64,000 nt of DNA from an uncultured Gammaproteobacteria bacterium (lineage in GTDB: Bacteria; Pseudomonadota; Gammaproteobacteria; Berkiellales; Berkiellaceae): the NCBI GenBank assembly GCA_902826485.1, contig CADEEZ010000005.1, positions 121,163 through 185,162 on the forward strand. Direction: 5' to 3'. The position numbers and the translations under genes were made by a program. How positions within the stretch are numbered: position 1 is the first letter of the stretch; each line of letters opens with the position of its first letter. Below are positions 47,769 to 56,630 of this stretch, one piece after another. The notes under the pieces are model-generated. The model saw only the letters and a list, made by a program, of their open reading frames with translations, was not told where the DNA came from and ran no database searches.

Positions 47769-48092
47769 CTATTTTACATATTTAGGCACAGAATTTTTTA
47801 ATATTTTTACCAATTCCTCATCCATGTAAGCATAGTTATCTGGAATATTTAAACAAATTATTTTTTGGTTTTTTAATTCAGATCGAAACGCTCTCTTGAG
47901 TTTAGTGATATGTCTTTTTTCCATTACAAAAATATAATCAGCCCATAAAACGTCTTCTAAGCCTAAGGGAACTTCGGCATTATTATTTAGCCCCGCAGAG
48001 TGCACTTCCCATTTAGGGTTATTGCTGAACACAGTTTCAGCTGTAGGGCTACGTAATTTATTTTGACTACAAATAAATAAAATTTTTTTCAT
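47769..48092 (-). CDS. Low-molecular-weight protein tyrosine phosphatase-like protein
   Basis: This 107-residue protein begins MKKILFICSQNKLRSPTAE, with the C-x5-R-S P-loop at Cys8-Arg14-Ser15. An IPDNY segment near residue 90 may supply the acid Asp. It is shorter than classical LMW-PTPs (about 150 residues) and resembles the small, poorly characterised branch of the fold. Its substrate is unknown. The surface-polysaccharide genes lie just upstream, and LMW-PTPs often regulate such loci, but this gene is convergent and lacks the tyrosine kinase partner. Confidence 0.8.
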   Translation of the reverse strand: MKKILFICSQNKLRSPTAETVFSNNPKWEVHSAGLNNNAEVPLGLEDVLWADYIFVMEKRHITKLKRAFRSELKNQKIICLNIPDNYAYMDEELVKILKNSVPKYVK

Positions 48093-48217
48093 ATACCATA
48101 GATTATCTTTTTTTGGGCATTGAAATGGAAGGAGAAAGAGGAGTATATTTATAAGTTAGGTAGATTGTTTTTTTATCTACTAACAGTGTATTTACAACAT
48201 CGTGGCTAGGTCGAAGT

Positions 48218-48613
48218 ATGAGCAACCCACCAGATGAACAAGAAGGCGAGAAAGAATTATTGGAAGGAGAATCTTCTTCTGAGTTTCCCACCGCTAGTTT
48301 TCCTGAGGGAGAGTCCCTCGGCGGTTTTATGCAAGTCTATAAAAAGTTAAAATTGATGGTGACAGGCGATCCCATTTCATTAAATTCTTCCAAACAAAAA
48401 AATCAAGAATTAAACAACTTTATCAATGGCCCGGGTGCAGAACAAGAATTAAATAGCCACGAGGTAAATTTAGATAAATTAGATAACGAACGTTTTTCTA
48501 AATCTATTTTATCTATTTGGCGTACAACTGGAGAGGCGGCGAAAGAGGATAATCAAGATAAGCTAACGAATATTTATGATATAAAAGCCGCAAAAAAAAA
48601 CGAGCCTAAATAA
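48218..48613 (+). CDS. Small acidic orphan protein
   Basis: This 131-residue protein starts at ATG 48218. It is rich in Glu, Ser, Asn and Lys with no hydrophobic segment, and the first 40 residues are strongly acidic and look disordered. I recognise no family. A paired repeat follows directly. Coding status rests on frame length and a modest AGGT site, so confidence is limited. Confidence 0.45.
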   Translation: MSNPPDEQEGEKELLEGESSSEFPTASFPEGESLGGFMQVYKKLKLMVTGDPISLNSSKQKNQELNNFINGPGAEQELNSHEVNLDKLDNERFSKSILSIWRTTGEAAKEDNQDKLTNIYDIKAAKKNEPK

Positions 48614-48625
48614 TAAAAAGACATA

Positions 48626-48741
48626 TATGAAAATGGCCGGCCACTACAAATTACCTGCTGTATTAAAATTTATTGTATTTAAAATGATAGAGTCTGCGAA
48701 AAGTCTTGTAGTGGCCGGCCTCTGTGCCGGCCATCTTCATA
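48626..48741. repeat. Inverted repeat pair with GGCCGGC cores
   Basis: 48626-48649 is the reverse complement of 48706-48741 except that the right arm carries about 12 extra bases (a duplicated GGCCGG half with CTCTGTG). The arms flank a 56-base AT-rich spacer. It lies between convergent genes and resembles a BIME-type element. Confidence 0.75.
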
Positions 48742-48749
48742 GGTGAGTC

Positions 48750-49208
48750 TTATTTAAATTCGTAATTAAATTTTAAGCCGTAACCACGTTGTGTTTTTGC
48801 GTGTTCATGCTCTTCACCAATTTCTTCTATGTCATAATACTCTGACAATTCAGAGAGTTTTAAGGGTCTAGATTTCACTTTTCCTGGTTTGAGCGTAAAT
48901 TGCTCCGTCACTTGTACACGTGTATATTTGCGAATTTCTTTGGTTTTAGTTTTTACCCAATTAAGGGATTCGACAGAGCGGCTGGTGTGTTGTAAGTTCT
49001 CTTTTTCAAATTGTTGTGTCGTCGCATTGTGTTCTAGTGTTTCTAGTGTATCGAGCCTGTCAAGCCAATCAAATGTATTTTTAGTGGGTTTGAGAATATC
49101 TTGAATGTTTTTGGCAAAACAACTGGGGATGTTGCTAACAAAGAGTAGCAAAAGCGATAAAACACAAAAATTTAAATTGCAAGAACCTTCCGTGGAACTG
49201 TACATCAT
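48750..49208 (-). CDS. Secreted orphan protein
   Basis: This 152-residue protein has a probable signal peptide: LNFCVLSLLLLFVSNIPSC followed by FAKN, with cleavage likely after CFA. The mature part is charged and Thr/Glu-rich, with a TLETLEHNATTQQFEKE stretch that may be coiled. It ends in an aromatic YGLKFNYEFK that resembles the last strand of an outer-membrane or periplasmic protein. AGGAT lies upstream of two adjacent ATGs. No family is recognised. It is divergent from yraN. Confidence 0.6.
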   Translation of the reverse strand: MMYSSTEGSCNLNFCVLSLLLLFVSNIPSCFAKNIQDILKPTKNTFDWLDRLDTLETLEHNATTQQFEKENLQHTSRSVESLNWVKTKTKEIRKYTRVQVTEQFTLKPGKVKSRPLKLSELSEYYDIEEIGEEHEHAKTQRGYGLKFNYEFK

Positions 49209-49354
49209 TTATCCTGTTATCTTAACCAAGGGGTTGTCTAGCCAGGTGCATTATTAATTATTATTAAACGCATTTAATTAATACTCTAGCCAATAAATCA
49301 TAATTAGCCAAACCACTTATTGATTCTGATTAAAAACCTAGTTATATATTTGCC

Positions 49355-49741
49355 ATGACAATTAAACATACGCTCGGGCCCAAAAGAGATTTGGGACAAC
49401 AATTTGAGCAAATGGCCCTCAAACATCTTATTCAAAAAGGCTTAAAGCCAATCACCCAAAATTTTAATTGTAAAACGGGTGAAATAGATTTGATTATGTT
49501 AGATGCTCAGGTTGTTGTTTTTGTCGAAGTTCGTTATCGTAAAAATTGCAGTTTTATGTCAGCTGCCGAAACTATAAATTTCTTTAAGCAACAAAAACTG
49601 ATTCGGACGGCTGAATTCTTTTTAGCGTATCATGTGAAGCGTTTTGGGTTGGCTAACTTTAGAGATTCACGATTTGACGTCATTACAGTAGAAGGTAACC
49701 CACCTGAATTAAAAATCTCCTGGATAAAAAACGCATTTTGA
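49355..49741 (+). CDS. yraN: UPF0102 protein YraN
   Basis: This 128-residue protein has the endonuclease-like UPF0102 fold. GQQFEQMALKHL, NFNCKTGEIDLIMLD and VVFVEVRYR hold the restriction-enzyme-like acidic residues (Glu, Asp, and the ExR pair). Its function is unsettled; it lies in the conserved lpoA-yraN-diaA-dolP neighbourhood. Here diaA and dolP follow as expected, but lpoA is more than 8 kb away. Confidence 0.9.
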   Translation: MTIKHTLGPKRDLGQQFEQMALKHLIQKGLKPITQNFNCKTGEIDLIMLDAQVVVFVEVRYRKNCSFMSAAETINFFKQQKLIRTAEFFLAYHVKRFGLANFRDSRFDVITVEGNPPELKISWIKNAF

Positions 49742-49750
49742 GTAAAATAG

Positions 49751-50434
<684 letters not shown>

Positions 50435-50453
50435 TGCAATAGAGGAGTTTATT

Positions 50454-51050
50454 ATGCAGTTTGCATCGTTATATAAATTAGGGGCCTTAGCGCTTATGTT
50501 AGCGGGTCTATCAGGTTGTGCAGCCGTAGTGCTTGGCACCGCAGCGACAACGGGTGCCGTTGTTTCTCAAGATAGACGAACAACCGGTGCCGTAGTAGAA
50601 GACAGCTCGATAGAATACAAAGCTAAGAGCATTGTTGATGCTTTAACGCCGACGCATCAACGTGAAAAAGTGCACGTGAATATCGTGAGTTACAATGGAA
50701 ATGTTTTATTATTAGGTCAAGCGCCGAATGACATTTTTGTTCACAAAATTATTCCTGAGATCAAACAGATCCCTAAAGTAAATAAAATCATCAATGAATT
50801 AACCTACGAACCCGTCACCACGTTATTAGTGCGTTCTAATGATTCGATGTTAACCACCAAAGTAAAAACAGCCATGATGATGCAATCCGATAGAATCAAT
50901 GCCACCCGTGTAAAAGTCGTGACAGAAAACGGCGTGGTTTATCTGATGGGCATTATTAACAAAAACGAAGAAACGATAGCAGTCGATATTGCAAGACATG
51001 TTAAAGGTGTTAAAAAAGTGGTTAAAATCTTTGAATATATGCCAACGTAA
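50454..51050 (+). CDS. dolP: BON-domain outer-membrane lipoprotein DolP (YraP)
   Basis: This 198-residue lipoprotein has the signal MQFASLYKLGALALMLAGLSGC, a lipobox ending LSGC. Two BON domains follow (about 50-115 and 128-195), each with a GxVxLxG strand (GNVLLLGQ and GVVYLMGI). DolP maintains outer-membrane integrity. I chose ATG 50454 behind AGAGGAG; the longer frame starts inside diaA and would bury the signal. It completes yraN-diaA-dolP. Confidence 0.93.
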   Translation: MQFASLYKLGALALMLAGLSGCAAVVLGTAATTGAVVSQDRRTTGAVVEDSSIEYKAKSIVDALTPTHQREKVHVNIVSYNGNVLLLGQAPNDIFVHKIIPEIKQIPKVNKIINELTYEPVTTLLVRSNDSMLTTKVKTAMMMQSDRINATRVKVVTENGVVYLMGIINKNEETIAVDIARHVKGVKKVVKIFEYMPT

Positions 51051-51078
51051 AATACCCCAATAAGAGGCTTAGAAAAAT

Positions 51079-52458
51079 ATGCCGTTACCCGCTGAGTTTG
51101 AAAAAAAGTTAAAACAATTCTTACCAGCGGGAGACGTGTTAACCGATCCAGCCGATTGCTTAGTCTATGGTTATGATAACTCTCGTAAACAATATTTGCC
51201 CGATGGGGTAGTATTTGCGACCACGCATCTTCAAATAGCCCAAACGGTACAATTATGTGCTGAATTTCAAATCTCCCTTATTACGCGAGGCAGAGGCACT
51301 AACACCGTTGGTGCAACGCTACCCATACAAGGCGGGATTATTCTTTCCCTTGAAAGAATGAACAAAATAATTGAAATTTCTCCCGCGAATCGATATATGG
51401 TTGTCGAGCCAGGTATTTTGAATGCAGAAGTGCAAGCTCAAGCTGCGAAACATGGATTGTTTTGGGCTCCCGATCCAACCAGCAGTCCTTATTCTTGCAT
51501 TGGCGGGAATTTAGGGTGTAACGCTGCGGGTCCCAGAGGCGTAAAATATGGCACCACCCGAGAAAATGTTTTAGGCCTAACCTTTGTCACAGGAGAGGGG
51601 GAAACCATTCATTCTGGCGTGTACACCACCAAAGGGGTGGTGGGGTATGATTTGGCACGATTAATGATAGGCTCGGAAGGTACTTTAGGGGTTATCACCC
51701 AAGCAATTTTAAAGTTAAGCCCTATCCCTGAAAAAACAGCCACCATGCGTGCCTTGTACAGCAGTAATCAAAGTGCGGTAAAAGCAGTGGCAAATATCAT
51801 GGGGCAAGCGGTGTCACCCTGTGCTGTAGAGTTCGCCGATCATCATTGCATGAACATCATCAAACAAAATAACCCGGGTTGGCTGCCCGAAACAGCCAAA
51901 GCCATGTTAATGTTAGAAGTTGATGGCCCAGAGGCAGCAATAGAAAGTAACATTCAGGCAATTAAACAAGCAGCGAGTTTAGCAGAGCTGGTTGATTTTC
52001 AAGTGGCTAAAAATAAACAAGAACAAGAGGCTTTATGGCAAGCCAGAAAGTCTCTTTCACAAAGCTTAAGAACGCTTTCACCTAATAAAATAAATGAAGA
52101 TATCGTGGTGCCTGTTTCAGAAATTTCGGTATTAATCGATTTTCTTGATCTAAAAGCAAAAGAATTTGATTTTAGAATTGTGAGCTTTGGTCATGCGGGC
52201 AATGGCAACTTGCATGTTAATTTATTAGTCGATCCCCATGATCCAATAGAAGGGCCTAAAGCAAAGGCCTGTTTGGAACAAATTTTTGATAAAGTGATTG
52301 CATTAAAAGGCACTCTATCGGGTGAGCATGGCGTGGGCATTGAAAAGAAAGCTTATATTCATAAAGAGATAGATGCGGTCACTATTGCCTTTATGAAAAA
52401 AATCAAATCCGTGTTCGATCCTCATAATATATTAAACCCTGGAAAAATATTTCCTTAA
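51079..52458 (+). CDS. FAD-linked oxidase, GlcD / D-lactate dehydrogenase type
   Basis: This 459-residue flavoprotein has an N-terminal PCMH-type FAD-binding domain (ITRGRGTNTVGATLPIQGGIILSLERMN, then SSPYSCIGGNLGCNAAGPRGVKYGTT). The C-terminal FAD-oxidase domain ends FGHAGNGNLHVNLL, GTLSGEHGVGIEKK and FDPHNILNPGKIF. It oxidises a 2-hydroxy acid, most likely glycolate or D-lactate. No glcE or glcF partner is visible, which favours a single-subunit D-lactate dehydrogenase-type enzyme. It follows dolP by 28 bases. Confidence 0.87.
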   Translation: MPLPAEFEKKLKQFLPAGDVLTDPADCLVYGYDNSRKQYLPDGVVFATTHLQIAQTVQLCAEFQISLITRGRGTNTVGATLPIQGGIILSLERMNKIIEISPANRYMVVEPGILNAEVQAQAAKHGLFWAPDPTSSPYSCIGGNLGCNAAGPRGVKYGTTRENVLGLTFVTGEGETIHSGVYTTKGVVGYDLARLMIGSEGTLGVITQAILKLSPIPEKTATMRALYSSNQSAVKAVANIMGQAVSPCAVEFADHHCMNIIKQNNPGWLPETAKAMLMLEVDGPEAAIESNIQAIKQAASLAELVDFQVAKNKQEQEALWQARKSLSQSLRTLSPNKINEDIVVPVSEISVLIDFLDLKAKEFDFRIVSFGHAGNGNLHVNLLVDPHDPIEGPKAKACLEQIFDKVIALKGTLSGEHGVGIEKKAYIHKEIDAVTIAFMKKIKSVFDPHNILNPGKIFP

Positions 52459-52679
52459 TGCTGCTGATTTATCGCTCGAAGAAAAAAAAGCGAAACACAA
52501 AGCCCTACAGCTAAAACACCTATTCCTACTTTCGTAGAAGTCGATAGTTCGATTTCATTTACGAGAAATAAATAAATTGCACCGCTAACGATTAAACCAC
52601 TGATCGTGATCATAGATTGATCTGTGTTTCTGATCCCTGCCGATATTTGGGTGACTTCAAATTCGGTTATCTCTCTCAT
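52455..52679 (-). CDS. Small membrane protein with bacteriocin-like leader
   Basis: This 74-residue protein begins MREITEFEVTQISAG, which aligns with the leaders at 3388 and 3761. Two hydrophobic segments follow: about 23-41 (ISGLIVSGAIYLFLV) and 48-67 (VGIGVLAVGLCVSLFFL). A GGGAG ribosome site lies ten bases before ATG 52679, and a promoter is predicted upstream. Its stop overlaps the stop of the convergent oxidase gene by four bases. It is a third, isolated member of the small-protein family. Export and cleavage are inferred from the leader only. Confidence 0.65.
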   Translation of the reverse strand: MREITEFEVTQISAGIRNTDQSMITISGLIVSGAIYLFLVNEIELSTSTKVGIGVLAVGLCVSLFFLRAINQQH

Positions 52680-52713
52680 TGAAAATTTACTCCCTTAATT
52701 AGTTCATCCTCAT

Positions 52714-52743
52714 ATTTTATCTGAGATTTGGAAAAAGTTACAA
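52714..52743 (-). promoter_or_regulatory. Predicted promoter for the leader-type gene at 52679
   Basis: On the minus strand, TTGTAA (52743-52738) and TAAAAT (52719-52714) are separated by 18 bases. The leader to ATG 52679 would be about 30 bases and contains the AAGGGAG ribosome site. Confidence 0.45.
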
Positions 52744-52871
52744 AGATAAAATTTTGTGCAGGTACACTAAAAATTAAATGAAGTAATTTTACTGCCGAAT
52801 CTGTCATACATGAGTATAGAATAAATTTGTTCAGAATAACTGTATATATATTCAGTCAAATTGGAGTTAGG

Positions 52872-53927
52872 GTGAAATCGTATTTTCCTGCTGAATCAAT
52901 TCACCAATATTTGTCTGGGCATCTTTCAAAGATACCTGGGCTAGTGTTTTTGTTGTCGATAGTTGTCTTTGTGCTTAGCGCTGCATTTTTAGAAAAGCCC
53001 GAATTTAGATTCGTGCTCTATTTTTTAATGGGTTTAAATATCGGGATGTTAGTACTGTGGGGAGTAACGGCAAATTTCAATAAAAACCAAACATCAGAAA
53101 AAATAATAGAAAAACCGCATTCGCTTAAAGAAGTTGAACATTTAAAAAAACAATTAATGGAACAAGAAAGAATTGCTTCACTCGGATTGTTATTAGCTGG
53201 CATTGCACATGAAATTAAAAACCCCTTAAACTTTATCAATAATTTTTCGGACATGAATATTCAATTATTAGAAGAATTAAAAAAAGAAATTCATGACAAA
53301 GCCCAAGAAGATTATTTAAACAGCATCATTGATGACATAAAACAAAATAATAGTAAAATTCATGAACATGGAAAACGTGCCGAAAATACAGTGAGAACCA
53401 TGTTAATGCAAGCAAGACAACAAGAAGTAGGCAAAGAACCAACAGATATTAATCAATTGTTGGAAGAATATATGAATCTAGCTTATCACGGAATGCGATC
53501 TCAAGATAATTCATTTAATTTATCGATAAAGAAAAATCTAGAACCCACTGTGGGGAAAATTATGGCATCCCCTCAATCTATTGGGCAAGTATTTTTAAAT
53601 ATTATTAATAATGGGTGTTATGCAATTCATGATAAAAAAATGAAAAATAAAGATAATGGTTATGTGCCCACAATGGAATTGACAACAAAAATTGATGCAG
53701 ATAAAAAACAAATCATTATTATTATTCGCGACAATGGTAATGGACTACCTGAAGAAATTAAAAATAATTTATTTAAACCTTTTCATACAACAAAACCAGC
53801 TGGCATTGGAACAGGTCTGGGATTATATATTAGTCATGATATCATCATGAATCAGCATCATGGAAACATAACCGTGGATTCTCAACCCGGTGAGTTCACA
53901 GAATTTACGATTTGTTTGCCTATTTAA
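52872..53927 (+). CDS. Membrane sensor histidine kinase
   Basis: This 351-residue protein starts at GTG 52872, five bases after GGAG; an in-frame TTG at 52827 is less likely. Two transmembrane helices span about 20-60 with almost no periplasmic loop, so it probably senses a membrane or cytoplasmic cue. The H-box GIAHEIKNPLNF carries His113. The ATPase N-box (NIINNGCYAI), G1 (IRDNGNGLPEEI), F-box (LFKPFHTTK) and G2 (GIGTGLGLYIS) are complete. The response regulator with a PP2C output follows 18 bases downstream and is the likely partner. Confidence 0.9.
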   Translation: MKSYFPAESIHQYLSGHLSKIPGLVFLLSIVVFVLSAAFLEKPEFRFVLYFLMGLNIGMLVLWGVTANFNKNQTSEKIIEKPHSLKEVEHLKKQLMEQERIASLGLLLAGIAHEIKNPLNFINNFSDMNIQLLEELKKEIHDKAQEDYLNSIIDDIKQNNSKIHEHGKRAENTVRTMLMQARQQEVGKEPTDINQLLEEYMNLAYHGMRSQDNSFNLSIKKNLEPTVGKIMASPQSIGQVFLNIINNGCYAIHDKKMKNKDNGYVPTMELTTKIDADKKQIIIIIRDNGNGLPEEIKNNLFKPFHTTKPAGIGTGLGLYISHDIIMNQHHGNITVDSQPGEFTEFTICLPI

Positions 53928-53945
53928 GTTTTAAGGGGTGGGTGT

Positions 53946-55094
53946 GTGACTAAAATATTAATAGTAGATGATGAACCAGATGTTGAGTTGCTTATGAAGC
54001 AACGGTTTCGTCGTCAACTAAAAGATAATGAATTCAATTTATTTTTTGCACACAACGGTATTGAGGCTTTAGAATTATTAAGTAAAGATCCAGAAGTCAG
54101 AATGGTGATTTCTGATATTAATATGCCCGAGATGGATGGATTAACGCTATTAGATAATATTCAAAAAGCTTACCCGGATGTGATGGCGATTATTGTGTCG
54201 GCTTATGGTGATATGAACAATATTAGAACAGCCATGAATCGAGGTGCCTTTGATTTTGTGACCAAGCCTATTAATTTTGAAGACTTGACTACCACGATTA
54301 ATAAAACGCTCGATCACATTAAACAATTGTTATCAGCTGAACACACTAAGAATAAACTCGAAAGCATATTGTATGAATTAAATATTGCAAAAGAAATTCA
54401 ACAATCTATTTTACCCAAAGAATTTATTAATAATAATATTTTACAAGTACATGCTAAAATGACCCCTGCAAAAGAAGTGGGGGGAGATTTTTATGATTTC
54501 TTTTGGATTAATGAGGATGAATTAGGGCTAGTGATAGCAGATGTGTCGGGCAAGGGGGTGCCAGCTGCTTTATTTATGACTGTATCTAGAACATTGATTC
54601 GAGCCTATGCAACAAAAGAAATATCACCCGGAAAATGTTTACAAAAAGTGAATTTATTATTAGAAAATTCGAATGCAAATAATATGTTCGTGACGACTTT
54701 TTATGGCATTTTAAATGTTAAAACCAAAAAGTTTACTTATTCAAACGGAGGGCACAACTTGCCCGTGTTAATCTCTAATGGGCAATTAAGCATGTTGCCC
54801 GCCACCAAAGATATGGCACTCGGTATTATGCCGCTCGAACATTTTCAAGAAAACACCATAGAATTGAAAAAAAATGATCTGCTGTTTTTATATACAGATG
54901 GTGTCACTGAAGCAATGAATAAACAAGATAAATGTTTTGGTGAAGAAGCCTTACAAGTGATTTTAAAAAATAATTTGAGCTTAAGCGCCGCTGACACAAT
55001 TGAAAAAGTAGAAATCGATCTGAAGGCCTTTACTGTGGGGGCTGACCAAAGTGATGATATCACGATGTTGGCCATTCGTTACCTTGGCGACTAA
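53946..55094 (+). CDS. Response regulator with PP2C (RsbU/SpoIIE-type) phosphatase output
   Basis: This 382-residue protein has an N-terminal receiver domain (Asp8-Asp9, phospho-acceptor Asp57 in VISDINMPEMDG, Lys in VTKPIN). A helical linker and a PP2C-like phosphatase domain follow from about 165. That domain shows AKEVGGDFYDFFW, LVIADVSGKGVPAALFM, FTYSNGGHNLPVL and DDITMLAIR, with the metal-binding Asp residues. Phosphorylation by the upstream kinase would switch on dephosphorylation of the STAS protein. It starts at GTG 53946. Confidence 0.9.
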   Translation: MTKILIVDDEPDVELLMKQRFRRQLKDNEFNLFFAHNGIEALELLSKDPEVRMVISDINMPEMDGLTLLDNIQKAYPDVMAIIVSAYGDMNNIRTAMNRGAFDFVTKPINFEDLTTTINKTLDHIKQLLSAEHTKNKLESILYELNIAKEIQQSILPKEFINNNILQVHAKMTPAKEVGGDFYDFFWINEDELGLVIADVSGKGVPAALFMTVSRTLIRAYATKEISPGKCLQKVNLLLENSNANNMFVTTFYGILNVKTKKFTYSNGGHNLPVLISNGQLSMLPATKDMALGIMPLEHFQENTIELKKNDLLFLYTDGVTEAMNKQDKCFGEEALQVILKNNLSLSAADTIEKVEIDLKAFTVGADQSDDITMLAIRYLGD

Positions 55095-55139
55095 ACTAAT
55101 TTATAATAGGAAAGTTTTTATAAAACTGTAAAAATACTT

Positions 55140-55574
55140 ATGACCGATCAAAATGACACCCTATTTGAGATGAAAATCTTAAATAAAAAAGACGATTTAA
55201 GGAATCTGTTGACTCAAGTTGACGGATTTTTGGCGCACAATTGTAAAAACCCGGCCATTGTGAATAAATTGGTTATGTGTATGGATGAACTTATCACCAA
55301 TATCATTTCTTATGGTTATTCAGACAAAGCCGATCATGAAATTGAAATTTCAGCTCAGGTTGATACCGTAAAGCACGAAGTAACCATTACCATGAAAGAT
55401 GATGGGATGGAGTTTGATCCCACCAATCCCAACAAACCTAATCTTCGTCAACCTGTGCAACAAAGACAAGTAGGGGGCCTAGGTTTGCATATTGTGTCTT
55501 CGATTTTAGACAAAATGGTATACCAGCGGGAAAATGACAAAAATATTTTAATTGTAACCAAATCATTAATCTAG
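55140..55574 (+). CDS. Anti-sigma regulatory factor (RsbW/SpoIIAB-type kinase)
   Basis: This 144-residue protein is a GHKL ATPase of the HATPase_c_2 type. The N-box is CMDELITNIISYGYSD, G1 is MKDDGMEFDP and G2 is VGGLGLHIVSSI. Such proteins phosphorylate the serine of a STAS partner and bind a target (often a sigma factor) when the partner is phosphorylated. The target is not encoded nearby. It lies between the PP2C phosphatase and STAS genes. Confidence 0.88.
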   Translation: MTDQNDTLFEMKILNKKDDLRNLLTQVDGFLAHNCKNPAIVNKLVMCMDELITNIISYGYSDKADHEIEISAQVDTVKHEVTITMKDDGMEFDPTNPNKPNLRQPVQQRQVGGLGLHIVSSILDKMVYQRENDKNILIVTKSLI

Positions 55575-55611
55575 CAAAAACTCAGGAGGGTATCCTCGAG
55601 GGGAGCGCGTT

Positions 55612-55950
55612 ATGACATTAACAGTAACAGAAAAAAATCAAGACGATAAATTAATCATTTATTGTGAAGGCAGAATCGATAGTACAAATGCGAACATTTT
55701 CGAAGAAAAATTAGCAGCTGTTACTGGGGAAGGCAAAAACAAATTTATTATTGATTTTAGTAAAATCGCTTTCGTTTCGAGTGCTGGATTAAGAGTATTA
55801 TTGATTGCGGCTAAAAAAGTAAAACCCAATGGTGGTGCGGTGATTTTAACAGGGTTATCTCCAGAAGTTCAAGAAGTATTTGATATCAGTGGTTTTACAG
55901 CTATTTTCACTATTCATAAAACTGTTGACGAAGCTTTAGCCAATTACTAA
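55612..55950 (+). CDS. STAS-domain anti-anti-sigma factor (RsbV-type)
   Basis: This 112-residue STAS domain contains FVSSAGLRVLLIAAK. Ser57 aligns with the phosphorylated serine of RsbV/SpoIIAA. A strong GAGGGGAG site precedes the ATG. With the kinase at 55140 and the phosphatase at 53946 it would form a complete partner switch. It is the last gene of the module, and the next genes are on the other strand. Confidence 0.9.
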   Translation: MTLTVTEKNQDDKLIIYCEGRIDSTNANIFEEKLAAVTGEGKNKFIIDFSKIAFVSSAGLRVLLIAAKKVKPNGGAVILTGLSPEVQEVFDISGFTAIFTIHKTVDEALANY

Positions 55951-55973
55951 ATGCTCCGTCAACCTTTTGTATG

Positions 55974-56243
55974 TTAACGATAATAGTAATAGTTTCTATT
56001 ATAATAATCACGGTCAGAATAATAATAAGAAGGTGAGTTATTGTCATAATAATATTGTTTTCTTAAATATCCGTCACTCGTCCTTTCTACACCATAACCA
56101 TGATAATGCGACCCTCTATATGTACTGGATGAATAATAATAACCATCTGGATCCCTCTCGCTATAATACATGTCAGCACAACCCATCAAAAATCCACTTG
56201 ATACGGAAATCACTGCCATTTTGATAATTGTTGATTTATTCAT
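55974..56243 (-). CDS. Tyrosine-rich small lipoprotein
   Basis: This 89-residue protein has a lipoprotein signal ending FLMGC (Cys22). The mature part is dominated by Tyr, Ser, Asp and Arg, with runs of three and four Tyr near the C-terminus. GAGGAAA lies upstream of ATG 56243. The same strand carries two more small lipoprotein genes upstream. Function is unknown; Tyr-rich surface lipoproteins may be structural or adhesive. The composition is close to that of the next protein. Confidence 0.75.
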   Translation of the reverse strand: MNKSTIIKMAVISVSSGFLMGCADMYYSERDPDGYYYSSSTYRGSHYHGYGVERTSDGYLRKQYYYDNNSPSYYYSDRDYYNRNYYYYR

Positions 56244-56335
56244 ACTATTTCCTCATATTTAAAGCTGTCTTAATAGTTAATTTATGCATACTATTTTGCT
56301 CTGCCTTTGCATGTGCTTTAAAGCAAATTCTTTCG

Positions 56336-56602
56336 TTAGGGATAAGAATAATAAGGGCGAGAATAGTAAGGATAATTATAGGAACGGTAATTGGTATAAT
56401 AAGCGTAATTGTACGGATAATATCTATCGTTAAATAAATAACCCGAGCCAACTGAGCCCGCACCACTGACCACGTAGTAATCTGTTATGCCTCTGTTCGA
56501 TCCATAAATTATTTCCGAATTTTCGGGATGAATGGTCGAACATCCAGCTAGAGTAAGGTACACAACAACCTGTGCACCCACCCTAACTAAGATGGCAATC
56601 AT
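56336..56602 (-). CDS. Tyrosine-rich small lipoprotein
   Basis: This 88-residue protein has a signal ending YLTLAGC (Cys21). The middle is Gly/Ser-rich (GAGSVGSGYLF), and the C-terminus has about 15 Tyr in 35 residues, alternating with Pro, Arg, Asn and Ser. It probably shares a transcript with its two neighbours. Function is unknown; the 3' end is AT-rich and repetitive. Confidence 0.7.
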   Translation of the reverse strand: MIAILVRVGAQVVVYLTLAGCSTIHPENSEIIYGSNRGITDYYVVSGAGSVGSGYLFNDRYYPYNYAYYTNYRSYNYPYYSRPYYSYP

Positions 56603-56630
56603 ATTTTAATTATTCCGTTAGCAAGTACTA

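Noticed and set aside
48103..48291. 62-codon minus-strand frame
   Set aside because: It overlaps the start of the 131-residue gene on the other strand and has no ribosome site or recognisable features.
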